DNA of 13,368 bases, from NCBI GenBank assembly GCA_007375925.1, contig VMFH01000023.1:1-13368 (forward strand), read 5' to 3'. The first letter of the stretch is position 1. Each line of letters begins with the position of its first letter. Source of the DNA: Parcubacteria group bacterium Gr01-1014_72. Lineage in GTDB: Bacteria; Patescibacteriota; Minisyncoccia; Phycocordibacterales; VMFH01. Below are positions 12,598 to 13,368 of the stretch, piece by piece. The notes under the pieces were generated by a model. The model ran no database searches. It was given only the letters and a program-made list of their open reading frames with translations, and had not been told where the DNA came from. The translations under genes were made by a program, and so were the position numbers.

Positions 12598-12603
12598 TAT
12601 ACT
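12598..12603 (+). promoter_or_regulatory. Possible -10 box for the coiled-coil protein gene
   Basis: TATACT lies 75 bp before the ATG at 12679, preceded closely by TG. No good -35 box at normal spacing is visible. The call rests on position and on the likely independent expression of the downstream gene. Confidence 0.3.
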
Positions 12604-12678
12604 GACGGGAAGAAACTTCACGGGTACGTGGAGAAAAAGTCGGTCATTTTAAAAATTAAAAGATAGTAAGGAAAAACT

Positions 12679-13368
12679 ATGGAACACACAGAGAGTGGTA
12701 CCGCGTCGCGGGTGTTTGTGGCAGGTATTCTTTCTCTCGCGCTCCTCGCAGCAGGCGCTTCATTCGCGGCTGCGCAAGAACCGACGGGGGATACGAGCAC
12801 TACCGGTGGGACGGTTTCCCCAACCCCACAGAGGCAAGCGCCAATCCCTGCCATGCGGGAGGAGATAAAGGACAAGCGCGTGGAGGTCCGGGGCGAGATG
12901 CAGGATAAGCGGGTGGAGATGCAGAAAAAACGCACCGAAACACGTGTGGAGGTCAAAGGCATACGCGAGGACGCGAAAGGGGGAACGATGGAAGAAAAGA
13001 AGGCGGCTCGCGAAACGATCAAGGGCGTGCGGACGGAAACGCGAGAGTTTATGGAAGAAAAGCGGGGTGAGATGAAAGAGAAGCGCCCCGAACTGAAAGG
13101 AAAAATTGACGCGCGCAAGGCAGAGCGGGCGAAGGCGCAGCTTGAGAAGCAGGTGAAGCGATTCCAGGCCACCGTAGAACGTTTGGAGAAACTCGCCCTG
13201 CGTCTCGGCTCCCGCATTGAGAAGCATGCGGCAGAGGGGAAAGATATGGCCGAGCCGAAGGCGCTCCTTGAGACCGCGAAGGGCAAGATTGCGGAGGCAA
13301 AAACAAAGGTTGAGGCGATTCTTGCCGTCGGACATACGAGCGTGACGACGGGAACCGAGAGGGAGTCG
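12679..13368 (+). CDS. Secreted charged coiled-coil protein (incomplete at window end)
   Basis: The open frame begins with ATG at 12679, preceded by AAGGA six bases upstream, and is still open at the last base (230 codons seen). Residues 1-32 are a signal peptide (hydrophobic VFVAGILSLALLAAGASFA, then A-A-A-Q), so the product is exported. A Thr/Pro/Gly linker (about 33-58) is followed by a very charged helix (about 59-215). Its short repeats are of the type K-R-x-E-x-[RK]-x-E-[MV], for example KDKRVEVRGEMQDKRVEM, and it has almost no aromatic residues, so a long coiled coil is likely. From about 180 it has a heptad-type helix with KHAAEGKDM and EAKTKVEAILA. I recall similar exported Lys/Glu/Arg-rich proteins in many CPR genomes, with no known function. 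The C-terminus, perhaps with a membrane anchor, lies outside the window. Confidence 0.87.
   Translation, partial: MEHTESGTASRVFVAGILSLALLAAGASFAAAQEPTGDTSTTGGTVSPTPQRQAPIPAMREEIKDKRVEVRGEMQDKRVEMQKKRTETRVEVKGIREDAKGGTMEEKKAARETIKGVRTETREFMEEKRGEMKEKRPELKGKIDARKAERAKAQLEKQVKRFQATVERLEKLALRLGSRIEKHAAEGKDMAEPKALLETAKGKIAEAKTKVEAILAVGHTSVTTGTERES

Noticed and set aside
12618..13286. 222- and 191-codon minus-strand frames opposite the coiled-coil gene
   Set aside because: These are shadow frames of the GC-rich, Lys/Glu-rich plus-strand gene, which has a signal peptide and a ribosome binding site.

Overview
The window reads as chromosomal DNA of a Candidate Phyla Radiation (Patescibacteria) bacterium, probably in the Parcubacteria group. 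This rests on family resemblance, not a search. The clues are a compact type IV pilus operon with a long beta-helix-like PilX-position protein, a surface protein with W-S-D-N-V-G-W repeats, a membrane-anchored W-x-GP / APINV / Ig-like protein, a signal-peptide protein with a highly charged coiled coil, and gene junctions filled with degenerate short-word repeats. No rRNA, tRNA, CRISPR array, transposase or phage gene was seen.

Layout. From 101 to 6414, all on the minus strand, lies a type IV pilus / type II secretion-like operon. Its transcription order is pilB ATPase (6414-4660), pilC platform protein (4517-3303), then GspH-like (3292-2753), GspI/PilV-like (2659-2108), GspJ/PilW-like (2060-1497) and a PilX/GspK-position protein (1486-101). 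The H-I-J-K order is that of minor pseudopilins in classical systems. The major pilin, prepilin peptidase, PilT and PilMNO are not in the window. A strong hairpin terminator (6544-6576) separates this operon from three further minus-strand surface or envelope genes: an Ig-like surface protein that appears frameshifted (8063-6617), a small membrane protein (8646-8284) and a 526-residue W-S-D-N-V-G-W / calcium-loop / PKD-like surface protein (10231-8651). A 393-bp divergent region (10232-10624) holds a perfect palindrome, a good sigma70-type promoter and an early terminator. Plus-strand genes follow: nusA (10625-11821), ppa (12005-12529) and an incomplete secreted coiled-coil protein (12679 to the window end).

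The most unusual part is the DNA between genes. The four junctions of the pseudopilin genes consist almost wholly of heptanucleotide (7-bp) degenerate repeats with consensus about R-D-G-N-T-Y-Y. They are arranged as inverted arrays: a short array of about four heptads in one orientation, a core of about 30-41 bp, and a longer array in the other orientation. They run from the upstream gene's stop codon into the downstream gene, so the repeat supplies the start codon, the leader peptide and, in three genes, the Gly-Phe prepilin-peptidase cleavage site. Other junctions (4517-4651, 8099-8283, 11822-12004, 6428-6460) carry related word repeats, mostly as imperfect palindromes and partly shared between loci. 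This repeat system is the main candidate for something undescribed.

How it fits together: PilB and PilC would drive assembly of a pilus whose minor pseudopilins form a tip or priming complex, and the neighbouring genes encode surface-exposed or secreted proteins, as expected for an episymbiont that depends on host attachment. NusA and pyrophosphatase are housekeeping genes.
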